Positions 36,224 through 44,782 of a stretch of 47,429 nucleotides of DNA are shown piece by piece; the first letter of the stretch is position 1, and each line of letters opens with the position of its first letter. Source of the stretch: Psychrosphaera sp. (GTDB lineage Bacteria > Pseudomonadota > Gammaproteobacteria > Enterobacterales > Alteromonadaceae); NCBI GenBank assembly GCA_028098005.1, contig JAOHFM010000008.1:1-47429 (forward strand), given 5' to 3'. The notes under the pieces were generated by a model. That model made no database searches. It saw nothing but the letters and a program-made list of their open reading frames with translations, and was not told the DNA's origin. Position numbers and translations under genes: made by a program.

Positions 36224-37087
36224 GTGATTCAAAGCATGACGGCTTACGCCAGACAAGAGATTAAAGGGGATTGGGGCACTGCAGTTTGGGAGATCCGATC
36301 TGTTAACCAACGTTATTTAGAAACCTATATTCGTCTTCCTGAGCAATTTCGTTCGTTAGAAGCAGTATTACGTGAACGTCTTCGTAAAAAATTACAGCGC
36401 GGTAAAGTTGAAGTATTTCTAAAATACTCTGCTAACGCTTCTTCAGTGGGCCAATTAACGGTAAATGAAACCTTAGCGAAGCAGCTTATCGACAGCGCGA
36501 ACTGGGTATTGGCTGAATCATCAAATGGCCAATTAAACCCGCTGGATATTCTTAAGTGGCCAGGTGTGATGGAAGCCGAAGAAACCGACATGAACGAAGT
36601 TCAAAAGCAAATACTTGCCGGTTTTGATGGCCTAGTAAAAGACTTCATCGAAGCTCGTGGCAGCGAAGGTGCTAACCTTAAAGTGATGATTGATACTCGC
36701 CTAGAAAACATTCTTGAGCAAGCCGCCATTGTTGAAAAACACATGCCAGCAATAATGGAATGGCAAAAGGAACGTATTCAAACCAAGCTAGCCGATGCAA
36801 AAGTCGACATTGACGAAGCGCGCCTAGAGCAAGAATTGATTTACCTTGCCCAAAAAACCGACGTTGCCGAAGAGCTTGACCGCTTAAAGTCGCACGTGAG
36901 CGAAACCCAAAAAATCATGAAAAAAGGCGGCGCTTGTGGCCGACGTTTAGATTTCATGATGCAAGAATTTAACCGCGAAGCAAATACACTAGCATCGAAG
37001 TCTATTAATGCAGACGTGACAAATGCAGCGGTGGAGTTGAAAGTGCTTATTGAGCAAATGCGTGAGCAGATTCAGAACATTGAGTAG
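36224..37087 (+). CDS. yicC: YicC-family endoribonuclease
   Basis: 287 residues with a GTG start at 36224. N-terminal MIQSMTAYARQEIKGDWGTAVWEIRSVNQRYLE and C-terminal KKGGACGRRLDFMMQEFNREANTLASKSINADVTNAAVELK are the family signatures (YicC_N and DUF1732). Family members are recently described endoribonucleases affecting sRNA and mRNA decay. In many relatives gmk follows nearby; here a defence island does. Confidence 0.94.
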   Translation: MIQSMTAYARQEIKGDWGTAVWEIRSVNQRYLETYIRLPEQFRSLEAVLRERLRKKLQRGKVEVFLKYSANASSVGQLTVNETLAKQLIDSANWVLAESSNGQLNPLDILKWPGVMEAEETDMNEVQKQILAGFDGLVKDFIEARGSEGANLKVMIDTRLENILEQAAIVEKHMPAIMEWQKERIQTKLADAKVDIDEARLEQELIYLAQKTDVAEELDRLKSHVSETQKIMKKGGACGRRLDFMMQEFNREANTLASKSINADVTNAAVELKVLIEQMREQIQNIE

Positions 37088-37253
37088 AGTTTCCAACCGT
37101 TTTCACCGACTCATAAGACACTGAAAAACTTCGCAATTACAGTTTCTTTTTATTATATAGTGTTTCTTATTTTGGCCTAAGTTAACAGTTTAGTGGGTAC
37201 TAAAACAAAACATAGGGCTAGAAACATTATATGAACCGGGAAATTTTAGAGAT

Positions 37254-37281
37254 AAGACCGGATTAACATTAATCCTGTCTT
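37254..37281 (+). terminator. Inverted repeat, possible yicC terminator
   Basis: AGACcGGATTAA and TTAATCCtGTCT are complementary with one mismatch, separated by two bases, 167 bases after the yicC stop. The tail GTCTTTC is poor for a rho-independent terminator, so an operator or boundary element is also possible. Confidence 0.4.
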
Positions 37282-37372
37282 TCAGCATAAATATTAGCTC
37301 AATCGATAATTTACCCGATTGCATGATTTCTTTACTAAAGTTTCATACTCAAAACCAAAGTTATTTAAGGTA

Positions 37373-37388
37373 GGAAGAGTACTCTTCC
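37373..37388. promoter_or_regulatory. 16-bp perfect palindrome, candidate operator
   Basis: GGAAGAGTACTCTTCC, perfectly self-complementary, about 135 bases upstream of the probable hsdR promoter. Such dyads are typical binding sites for dimeric HTH regulators. No controller gene is visible in the window. Confidence 0.5.
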
Positions 37389-37520
37389 ACTTCTTTAATT
37401 AATATATGTGTTTATGGTTACTAAACTGGTGACTAAGAGCATAATTTTATTATATTTAGTTTCTGTAGACACTTTCAATTATAACTTCATCTATTGTAAT
37501 CTATGAGCTTACATAGAATA

Positions 37521-37548
37521 TTGGATTGACTAGATAATTTAATATAAG
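37521..37548 (+). promoter_or_regulatory. Candidate promoter of the hsd-ptu operon
   Basis: TTGGAT, a 16-base spacer and TATAAG, placing a transcription start near 37555 and leaving a leader of about 38 bases before the hsdR ATG. A TTGACT overlapping the spacer is a second possible -35. Confidence 0.4.
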
Positions 37549-37592
37549 CATATCTTTATAGCTAAGAGTAGTAACGATATTAATATCATGGA

Positions 37593-40367
37593 ATGCCTAA
37601 AATGGACCAGAATATAACACCTGAAGATCAAGCCCGATTAGTTATAGACGCTAAGCTAGTCGAAGCGGGTTGGACTATCCAAAACAAAAAACGCATGAAC
37701 CTTTACGATGGTAAAGAGGGTATTCATGGTATCGCTATTCGTGAAATGGATACGTCTACAGGTCCTGTTGATTATATGCTATTTGTCGATGGCAAGGCCT
37801 GTGGTGTTATAGAAGCTAAAAAGGATGGTATTTCATTAGGTGGAGTAGCAGGCCAAAGCGAACGTTATAGCTTCTCTAAATCAGCATTCACACAACGATG
37901 GTTAGATGATTTACCGTTTACCTACGAATCAAATAGCCATGAAGTCCGCTTTTGTGACTTCAGGGATCCCAAAGCACGTAGCCGCAATATATTCCATTTT
38001 CATAAACCTGAAACTCTTAAAAAGTGGCTTGAAGAAAAAAATACCCTTCGAGCACGAATGCATGATTTACCTGAATTAAATACCGGTGGTCTGCGTGATT
38101 GTCAAGTAGAGGCTATTACCGGGCTTGAAGAGTCACTTAAAAAGAATAAACCTCGTGCATTACTGCAAATGGCAACAGGCTCAGGTAAAACATTTACCGC
38201 CGTTACTCAAATTTATCGCCTAGCGAAATATGCCAAAGCCAAGCGGGTATTATTCTTAGTTGACCGCGGTAACCTAGGTCGCCAAGCGAAAAAAGAATTT
38301 GAACAATATGACACCCCTTTAGATGGGCGTAAATTTACCTCGCATTACAATGTAAACTTGCTCGGCACAACAGGCGTTGCCGATACCACTAAAGTAACCA
38401 TATCAACTATTCAACGCTTGTACTCGCAATTAGCCGGCACAGAGCTAGACGATGATGCTGATGAACGCTCAGGCTATGAAGTAGAATCTAATACCGAAAC
38501 TAAACAACCTCGTACTGTTAGTTATAACGCTGAAATTCCCATTGAAACCTTTGACCTCATCATCATTGATGAATGTCATCGCTCTATTTATAACTTATGG
38601 CGACAAGTCATAGAGTATTTTGATGCGTTTTTAATAGGCTTGACGGCAACACCTACCAAGAAAACCATAGGCTTTTTTAATCAAAATCTCGTTTCTGAAT
38701 ATACTCATGAAGATGCCGTAATCGATAAAGTTAACGTAGGTTACGACATATATCGCATTAAGACAGAAAAGTCCGAAAAAGGTGATTTAATAGAAGCAGG
38801 CACAGCCGTACAAGTACGCGACCGATTGACAAAAAAGAAACGTCAAGAAGTCCTAGATAAAGAAGAAAAGTATACCAAAACGCAGCTTGACCGCAGTGTT
38901 ATCGCGCCTAATCAAATACTAACCGTTTTAACGGCATTTAAAGACAACTGCTTACTCGATTGTTTTAGAGAGCGTACTTGGGTACCTAAAACTCTAATCT
39001 TTGCAAAAGATGATGATCATGCCGATCGCATTGTTGATAAAGTACGTGAAGTATTTGATGAAGGTAATAGCTTTTGTAAAAAAATTACCTATCGAGTAGG
39101 TAAAAAGGCCGCTGAAGATACCATTTCAGAATTTCGAACTAGTCCACGTCTTCGTATTGCCGTAACGGTAGATATGATAGCCACAGGTACCGACATTAAA
39201 CCGTTAGAGTGTCTTATTTTCATGCGTGATGTTCGCAGCCAAGCCTACTACGAACAAATGAAAGGGCGCGGTACACGGGTAATTGATGTTGACTCACTTA
39301 ATGCAGTAACGCCAGATGCCAAAGCAAAAACCAAGTTTGTTTTAGTAGATGCCGTAGGCGTAACTGAAACTGATAAAACGGAAAGCCAAGCGATGGAACA
39401 AAAGCCATCAGTTTCTACAGAAAAATTAATGGAACAAATTGCCCGAGGCGATAGGTCGGCTGAAACTATACGTAGTTTAGGCAACCGCTTAATAAGATTA
39501 GATTTAAAGATTGATGATAAGCAACGAGCTGAACTAAGCGAATTAATGGGTAAGCCGTTAGCATTAGTAGCCGGTGAATTAATCCATGCCACCAATGAAG
39601 ATTATTTAGAGCAACAAGCAAAAGTTGAATTTGGCACCGATGCGCCAACCCAAGAGCAACGAGATCAGGTTTATCAACCGCTAGCAAATGCTGCAATAAA
39701 ACCTTTTCATAACCCTGATGTGCGTGAAACCATTGAAAAGGTAAGACGTAATACCGACCAAATTATTGACGAAAGTGCCGACGAGTTAATTGATGCCGGT
39801 TTTGATGCAGAAAAAGCCCAGCACATTATTGAAAGCTTTAAACAGTTTATTGATGACAATAAAAACGAATTAACCGCAATTGAGTTAATTTTCAGCAAAC
39901 CTTATCAACAACGTCACTTAAGTTACGAACAAATAGAAGAATTGGCTGAAAACATTCAGGCACCGCCGTATAATCTTGCCCCAATAGAAGTGTGGAAAGC
40001 CTACGAGCAGCTTGAAACCGCCAAAGTAAAAGGCGTACCGCCTGCAAAACTACTAACCAATATCGTTAGCCTAATTAATTATGCTACAGGTTTAAAAGAT
40101 GTATTAGAACCGTTCCCAGAAGTAGTAGAGCGTCGTTTTGATAACTGGTTAACCCAACAACAGCAAGCAGGTGTTAAATTTGATAGTGCACAACTTGAAT
40201 GGCTAGCGCTGATAAAAGAGCAAATTGCTCAAAATGCAGAAATGATGATAGAAGACTTTGACTATGCTCCATTTACTCAACAAGGTGGCGTACTCAAAGC
40301 AAAGCAGTTATTTGGTGACGAGCTAAATAATGTAGTCAATGAATTAAATGGCTATTTGATAGCTTAG
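37593..40367 (+). CDS. hsdR: Type I restriction endonuclease subunit R (HsdR)
   Basis: Motor and nuclease subunit of a type I restriction-modification complex. 924 residues. N-terminal PD-(D/E)XK nuclease with Asp60 in GPVDYMLFVDGK and Glu74-x-Lys76 in GVIEAKKDG; SF2 helicase with Walker A MATGSGKT (193-200), DECH (326-329), TATP (351-354) and late motifs YYEQMKGRGTRVID; and a long helical C-terminal region (about 640-924) that would dock to HsdM/S. Length and layout fit the EcoEI-like class. The ATG at 37593 is assumed; one at 37602 is nearly as good. First gene of the defence operon; hsdS starts 9 bases after its stop. Confidence 0.93.
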   Translation: MPKMDQNITPEDQARLVIDAKLVEAGWTIQNKKRMNLYDGKEGIHGIAIREMDTSTGPVDYMLFVDGKACGVIEAKKDGISLGGVAGQSERYSFSKSAFTQRWLDDLPFTYESNSHEVRFCDFRDPKARSRNIFHFHKPETLKKWLEEKNTLRARMHDLPELNTGGLRDCQVEAITGLEESLKKNKPRALLQMATGSGKTFTAVTQIYRLAKYAKAKRVLFLVDRGNLGRQAKKEFEQYDTPLDGRKFTSHYNVNLLGTTGVADTTKVTISTIQRLYSQLAGTELDDDADERSGYEVESNTETKQPRTVSYNAEIPIETFDLIIIDECHRSIYNLWRQVIEYFDAFLIGLTATPTKKTIGFFNQNLVSEYTHEDAVIDKVNVGYDIYRIKTEKSEKGDLIEAGTAVQVRDRLTKKKRQEVLDKEEKYTKTQLDRSVIAPNQILTVLTAFKDNCLLDCFRERTWVPKTLIFAKDDDHADRIVDKVREVFDEGNSFCKKITYRVGKKAAEDTISEFRTSPRLRIAVTVDMIATGTDIKPLECLIFMRDVRSQAYYEQMKGRGTRVIDVDSLNAVTPDAKAKTKFVLVDAVGVTETDKTESQAMEQKPSVSTEKLMEQIARGDRSAETIRSLGNRLIRLDLKIDDKQRAELSELMGKPLALVAGELIHATNEDYLEQQAKVEFGTDAPTQEQRDQVYQPLANAAIKPFHNPDVRETIEKVRRNTDQIIDESADELIDAGFDAEKAQHIIESFKQFIDDNKNELTAIELIFSKPYQQRHLSYEQIEELAENIQAPPYNLAPIEVWKAYEQLETAKVKGVPPAKLLTNIVSLINYATGLKDVLEPFPEVVERRFDNWLTQQQQAGVKFDSAQLEWLALIKEQIAQNAEMMIEDFDYAPFTQQGGVLKAKQLFGDELNNVVNELNGYLIA

Positions 40368-40376
40368 GTAATATAA

Positions 40377-42209
40377 ATGGCTTTAGCTAAAAGTCCTGCG
40401 GAAATAGTGCGGGAATCAAAAAATGATGTACTAAGTAAACATCACACCTGGGAAAGGGTAAACCTGATAGACATAGCTGAATTACTGAATGGTTATGCAT
40501 TTAAGTCTTCTATGTTTTCTAGCGACCCTCAAAAAGGAAAACCACTCATTCGTATTCGAGATGTAGTGAAGCATAAAACAAATACCTTTTATTCTGGAGA
40601 ATTTGACGATGTGTATCTTATAAAAAAAGGTGATTTACTGGTCGGTATGGATGGAGACTTTAATGCTTCTGTTTGGCAAGGTGAAGAAGCTCTATTGAAT
40701 CAACGTGTTTGTAAGATAGATGTTTTTTCAAAACATTATGAACATAAGTTTTTAAGTTACGTGATTCAGCCATACCTCGACGCTATTCATGCTGAAACTT
40801 CATCAGTAACAGTTAAGCATCTTTCCTCTAAAAATATTGGCGAAATTCCTCTACCTCTTCCTCCCATTGAGATCCAAAAATCTATAGTTGAAAAAATAGA
40901 AGAGTTATTTTCCCATATCGATGCGGGTGTTGATGGTTTAAATCAAGCAAAAGCAAAATTACAGCAATATCGTCAATCGGTATTAAAAGATGCAGTAACG
41001 GGTAAGTTAACTGAAAAGTGGCGTGAACAAAATGCCGATAAATTAGAACCCGCCGGTGAATTACTTGAGCGCATTCTCGAAGAGCGCCGCGCCAACTGGG
41101 AAGCCGAACAACTCAAAATATTTGAAGAAAAAGGCAAAACACCTAAAAATGACAAGTGGAAAGAGAAATATAAAATTCCAAAAGAGTTTGAAGGTGAAGA
41201 GGTACCTTTCTATATTCCCGAAGCTTGGCAGTGGTGCTATTTTGAAGCTGTAGGAGTTGTAACTGGGGGCTTAACTAAAAATAGTAAAAGAAACAGTTTA
41301 GGTAAAAAACTGCCTTATTTAAGAGTTGCAAATGTATATGCAAACGAATTGAGGTTAGATGACATCCAAGAAATTGGTGTAACTGAAACTGAATTAGATC
41401 GTGTGCTCCTACAAGAAAGAGATTTGTTAATTGTTGAAGGGAATGGTAGCCCGGATCAAATAGGACGCCTTGCAGTTTGGGATGATTCCATTAGTCCATG
41501 TGTTCATCAAAATCATTTGATTAAAGTCAGGTTAGTCGATAAAGCTATATGTGATTACATCGTATTTTGGTTAATGTCATTGTACGGTAGAGAGCAAATA
41601 AAAGCTGTGGCTAGCTCTACTTCAGGACTTTATACTTTAAGTATATCCAAAATTTCAGGTCTGCCTATTCCATTACCATCTTTGGAAGAAACTCTCGAAA
41701 TCTCGACTATAGTCTCAGAAAAATTATCAGCTTCAGAAAGAACTGAAGAAGAACTTACTAAGAAAATAAAACATAGTGAAAAACTTAAATCGTCTATTTT
41801 AGCAAAAGCCTTTTCAGGTGAATTAGTTGAGAACATTGAAACTGATGAAACGGCAGAACAGCTTTTACAGAAAATCCATGCAGAAAAACACCTGTTAGAA
41901 GAAAAAGCAAGACTTGCCCAGCAGAAACCAAAAGCGAGAACTAAAAAAATGGATAAACAGCCAATTATTGATGTGCTTAAAAAAGCAGCTGGAGCAGGAA
42001 AGAAAACTAAAGCTTTTACTGTAGATGAGCTGTTTGAGCATGCGGGTTTTCAAAATGATGTTTCTCCTGAAGGCATTGAAGCGTTCTACCAAGAATTAAA
42101 AACAGTCGCTGAGCATAAAAATGTGATCGTTACCCCTGTTATGTTGAAAGAGAAGAAGCAAGGTGACAAATTTGAATACAAGGAAGTAAAAGAAAATGAA
42201 GCTGGATAA
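40377..42209 (+). CDS. hsdS: Type I restriction-modification specificity subunit (HsdS)
   Basis: 610 residues. Two target-recognition domains, about 20-180 and 285-450, each ending in the signature LPLPPIEIQKSIV or LPIPLPSLEET, followed by long conserved helices (GLNQAKAKLQQYRQSVLKDAVTGKLTEKWRE and KIKHSEKLKSSILAKAFSGELV). Residues from about 520 form an extra, lysine-rich C-terminal domain (KKMDKQPIIDVLKKAAG, then a winged-helix-like AFTVDELFEHAGF). The last 14 bases overlap the ATPase gene. The two TRDs show no obvious similarity, so a bipartite asymmetric target is expected; its sequence cannot be read from the protein. Confidence 0.92.
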   Translation: MALAKSPAEIVRESKNDVLSKHHTWERVNLIDIAELLNGYAFKSSMFSSDPQKGKPLIRIRDVVKHKTNTFYSGEFDDVYLIKKGDLLVGMDGDFNASVWQGEEALLNQRVCKIDVFSKHYEHKFLSYVIQPYLDAIHAETSSVTVKHLSSKNIGEIPLPLPPIEIQKSIVEKIEELFSHIDAGVDGLNQAKAKLQQYRQSVLKDAVTGKLTEKWREQNADKLEPAGELLERILEERRANWEAEQLKIFEEKGKTPKNDKWKEKYKIPKEFEGEEVPFYIPEAWQWCYFEAVGVVTGGLTKNSKRNSLGKKLPYLRVANVYANELRLDDIQEIGVTETELDRVLLQERDLLIVEGNGSPDQIGRLAVWDDSISPCVHQNHLIKVRLVDKAICDYIVFWLMSLYGREQIKAVASSTSGLYTLSISKISGLPIPLPSLEETLEISTIVSEKLSASERTEEELTKKIKHSEKLKSSILAKAFSGELVENIETDETAEQLLQKIHAEKHLLEEKARLAQQKPKARTKKMDKQPIIDVLKKAAGAGKKTKAFTVDELFEHAGFQNDVSPEGIEAFYQELKTVAEHKNVIVTPVMLKEKKQGDKFEYKEVKENEAG

Positions 42210-43857
42210 ACTGTGGATCAGTGAGTTTAAAAACCTTAAAGACATCGAGATAGATTTTGACCAAGATGAATTGGTTACTGTTGTTATCGGCTGGAATGGC
42301 GCCGGTAAATCAAATGTTATTGAAGCATTAGTTATTATATTTCGTGATTTAGATTTACATAAAGCCCCATCGTTTTCATACAAGCTTGAATATATTTGTC
42401 GCGGTAATCGTATTATAGTTGAAACAACAGATACAAAGATCAAAAAAGAACAATACAAAGTACTTATTCACGAAGAAGGGAATACAGAAAAAGTAATTAC
42501 CGATAAATACACAGACTTTTTCAATAATGAAGATCGAGCGTATTTACCTTCAAATGTCTTTGGTTATTACTCTGGTCCAAGTGATCGACTAGCGACACAC
42601 TTTTATGAGCATCAACGTAAGTTTAGAGAACAGCTGTTATATCCTGAAAAACATGGCTTAGATGAGAAAACACTTCCGTTAAGGCCGTTGTTTTATGCTC
42701 AAAAAGTTCATAGTAATTTTGTATTACTTTCATTCTTTTTAGGTGCTGATGAAAAAGTTAAAAAGTTCTTAAAAGAAAAGCTATTCATAGAAGACATCGA
42801 ATCAGTTCTGTTTGTACTAAATAAGCCTGATTGGAACAGTAAAGAGGGTGATTCAAGGTTTTGGAATGCAACAGGCGTTGTAAGGCCATTTTTAGATAGG
42901 CTCTTTTCTGCCTCTTTAGCGCCAATGCGTAAAAAGATAAAAGTTCCGCACCCAATGAAAAAGAATCCTGAAAATGTAGATGCTTTATTTTTATATCTAA
43001 AAGATTTGAAAGCATTGCAAGAGGTAGGTAAAGAAACCTCGGATAAAGACTTCTTTAAGTTACTTGAAAGTATTCACTTCTCTAACTTAACTCATGATGT
43101 TCGCATAAGGGTTAAAGTAAAAGATAAGAATGGCTCTGATGAGTCGTTAACATTTAGAGAGCTAAGTGAAGGTGAGCAACAGCTCATTACTGTATTAGGC
43201 CTTCTTCGTTTTACGCGAGATGATGAATCATTGTTTTTGCTTGATGAACCGGATACTCATTTAAATCCTGCATGGAGTATGGAGTACATCAATTTCTTAA
43301 AAGAAGTTGCAGGTTTTAATTTAGATGCTAAAGAAGACGGGGATGATAAAGGTGAAGAAGAATCAGACGCTGTTGATAATAGCCACATTGTGCTAGCAAC
43401 GCATGATCCCATCGTGATTTCTACACTTAAGCAAGAGCAAATCCAAATAATGAAGCGTGATGAAGAAAGCTTAAAAGTTTTTGCTGCACCTCCGCTTTAT
43501 GAGCCAAAAGGCATGGGGTTCTCCGGTATTTTGATGAGTGACATGTTTGGTTTACGCTCTGACTTAGATCCTAAAACACTAGCAAAATTAGATGAACATG
43601 CGATTTTATTAGCGAAAGAAGAACGCACAGAGCCAGAAGAAATGCGTTATAAGCAGTTACAAGAGCAATTAGATAAATCAGGATTTCTTGATGCCTATTC
43701 AGACCCATACTTTTCAGCCTTTGTTAAAGCATGGGGTAGAAAACATGGTGACAAGTTATTTACTCAGACCTTTTTAACAGATGGTGATAGAAAACAGCTT
43801 GCTGATATGACTGATGACATACTCGCTGAACTTGATGCAGAAGAGGCAAGTGAGTAA
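42196..43857 (+). CDS. ptuA: Septu-type ATPase, PtuA-like (restriction-associated AAA ATPase)
   Basis: 553-residue ABC/SMC-like ATPase. Walker A GWNGAGKS (32-39), an Arg-rich RLATHFYEHQRKFREQLL segment, the ABC signature LSEGE (323-327), Walker B SLFLLDEPD (345-353) and H-loop ATHDP (401-405). It lacks a TOPRIM domain, so it is not an OLD nuclease. Together with the following HNH gene this matches PtuA of Septu (as in the retron Ec78 effector) and the family I recall as TIGR04435, restriction-system-associated AAA ATPase. It starts 14 bases inside hsdS and shares one base with the HNH gene. Role: probably senses infection and gates the nuclease; that is inferred from Septu work. Confidence 0.85.
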   Translation: MKLDKLWISEFKNLKDIEIDFDQDELVTVVIGWNGAGKSNVIEALVIIFRDLDLHKAPSFSYKLEYICRGNRIIVETTDTKIKKEQYKVLIHEEGNTEKVITDKYTDFFNNEDRAYLPSNVFGYYSGPSDRLATHFYEHQRKFREQLLYPEKHGLDEKTLPLRPLFYAQKVHSNFVLLSFFLGADEKVKKFLKEKLFIEDIESVLFVLNKPDWNSKEGDSRFWNATGVVRPFLDRLFSASLAPMRKKIKVPHPMKKNPENVDALFLYLKDLKALQEVGKETSDKDFFKLLESIHFSNLTHDVRIRVKVKDKNGSDESLTFRELSEGEQQLITVLGLLRFTRDDESLFLLDEPDTHLNPAWSMEYINFLKEVAGFNLDAKEDGDDKGEEESDAVDNSHIVLATHDPIVISTLKQEQIQIMKRDEESLKVFAAPPLYEPKGMGFSGILMSDMFGLRSDLDPKTLAKLDEHAILLAKEERTEPEEMRYKQLQEQLDKSGFLDAYSDPYFSAFVKAWGRKHGDKLFTQTFLTDGDRKQLADMTDDILAELDAEEASE

Positions 43858-44774
43858 TGCGTTATATTGATATGGATGAGGTTGAAAACGATTTACCTGG
43901 AAATAGACAAGCTCAAGTTGATGCTGCTTGGGTATATGTGAATCGAAAAATGGATGAAAAGGAAGTTGAGATTCGTGCCGAGGGAGTTAGAAAAAATTGG
44001 ACTGCCGCAGAAATCACCTCGAAAGTTGAAGCAGGACGAGTTAAAGCTAGAAAGGCTGCAATTACTGCAAAAAATACCATGTGGAGTGATTTAAGTGATC
44101 TTCTTGCCGAACAATCTAATGGCAAGTGTTGGTATTGCGAATCAAAGGAACTTAGATCTGACAACCCAATTGATCATTTTAGACCTAAAGGCAAAGTCGT
44201 TGAGTGTCCTGACCATCCTGGATATTGGTGGCTAGCGTTTGATTGGGCCAACTATAGGTATGCTTGTACTTATTGTAATTCTAGAAGAGTTGAAGCTGAA
44301 TCAGCAGGGGGCAAACACGATCACTTCCCTTTGTTTACTCCTCCTGATTGGAATAAACGCGAAGCAGATACCAATGTTGAAAAGCCAATGCTCTTAGATC
44401 CAACTAAGGCTAGTGATTGTAAGCTAATAACATTTAATCAAAATGGTGAAGCTTGTCCTAATGAAAGCGATACTACATCAGATGAATTTAAAAGAGCCGA
44501 TAAGTCCATAGAGCTGTATCACTTAAATCATAAGAATACGACTAGAGCAAGAAAGCAAATCCACCAAGAGATACGACAGTTAGTCGCCTCAACAAATGAA
44601 TTATTTGAGCAAGGTTTAAATGCACAGTCTGTAGCGATAGAAAGTAATATAAAAAATTTGCTAAGAAAAATTAGAACTACGTGTAAATCCACACAGTTTA
44701 ATACAGCGGCTAAGTTGTACCTTAGCCAATTTGATAATCACCAGTGGGTTAAAGAAATACTCGATTTGAGATAG
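43857..44774 (+). CDS. ptuB: HNH endonuclease, PtuB-like (TIGR02646-like)
   Basis: 305 residues. Zinc-HNH core: CWYC (91-94), a DHFRPKG motif (106-112, catalytic Asp-His) and CTYCNSRR (137-144), the layout of PtuB and TIGR02646 proteins, with WWLAFDWANYRYAC between. LLDP (179-182) follows as in the family. The N-terminal 80 residues are helical and charged; the C-terminal 100 are helical, a probable docking region. It overlaps ptuA by one base in TAATG and ends 8 bases before hsdM. It would be the DNA-cutting effector of the ATPase. No reverse transcriptase or msr-msd-like region is adjacent, so this is not the retron version. Confidence 0.85.
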   Translation: MRYIDMDEVENDLPGNRQAQVDAAWVYVNRKMDEKEVEIRAEGVRKNWTAAEITSKVEAGRVKARKAAITAKNTMWSDLSDLLAEQSNGKCWYCESKELRSDNPIDHFRPKGKVVECPDHPGYWWLAFDWANYRYACTYCNSRRVEAESAGGKHDHFPLFTPPDWNKREADTNVEKPMLLDPTKASDCKLITFNQNGEACPNESDTTSDEFKRADKSIELYHLNHKNTTRARKQIHQEIRQLVASTNELFEQGLNAQSVAIESNIKNLLRKIRTTCKSTQFNTAAKLYLSQFDNHQWVKEILDLR

Positions 44775-44782
44775 AGATAGAT

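Larger units (their letters stand above)
37088..37592 (+). other. 505-bp AT-rich control region between yicC and the defence operon
   Basis: No coding frame of note. It contains a hairpin that may end yicC transcription (37254-37281), a smaller inverted repeat CAATCG/CGATTG (37300-37321), a 16-bp perfect palindrome (37373-37388), a CTATG/CATAG dyad (37501-37516) and a probable promoter (37521-37548) 45 bases before hsdR. I see no tRNA, integrase or flanking direct repeat in it. Confidence 0.6.

Noticed and set aside
37088..37592. tRNA or attachment site at the island edge
   Set aside because: No cloverleaf-like sequence, integrase or direct repeat could be seen on this side; the other edge is outside the window.
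42196..43857. OLD-family nuclease (Gabija GajA-like) for the ATPase
   Set aside because: No TOPRIM motif (E, DxD) follows the ATPase domain, and the partner is an HNH protein rather than a UvrD-like helicase.
42196..44774. Retron Ec78-like system (PtuA/PtuB with reverse transcriptase and msr-msd)
   Set aside because: PtuAB-like genes are present, but no reverse transcriptase gene or ncRNA-like gap exists; flanking genes are hsdS and hsdM with gaps of under 10 bases.
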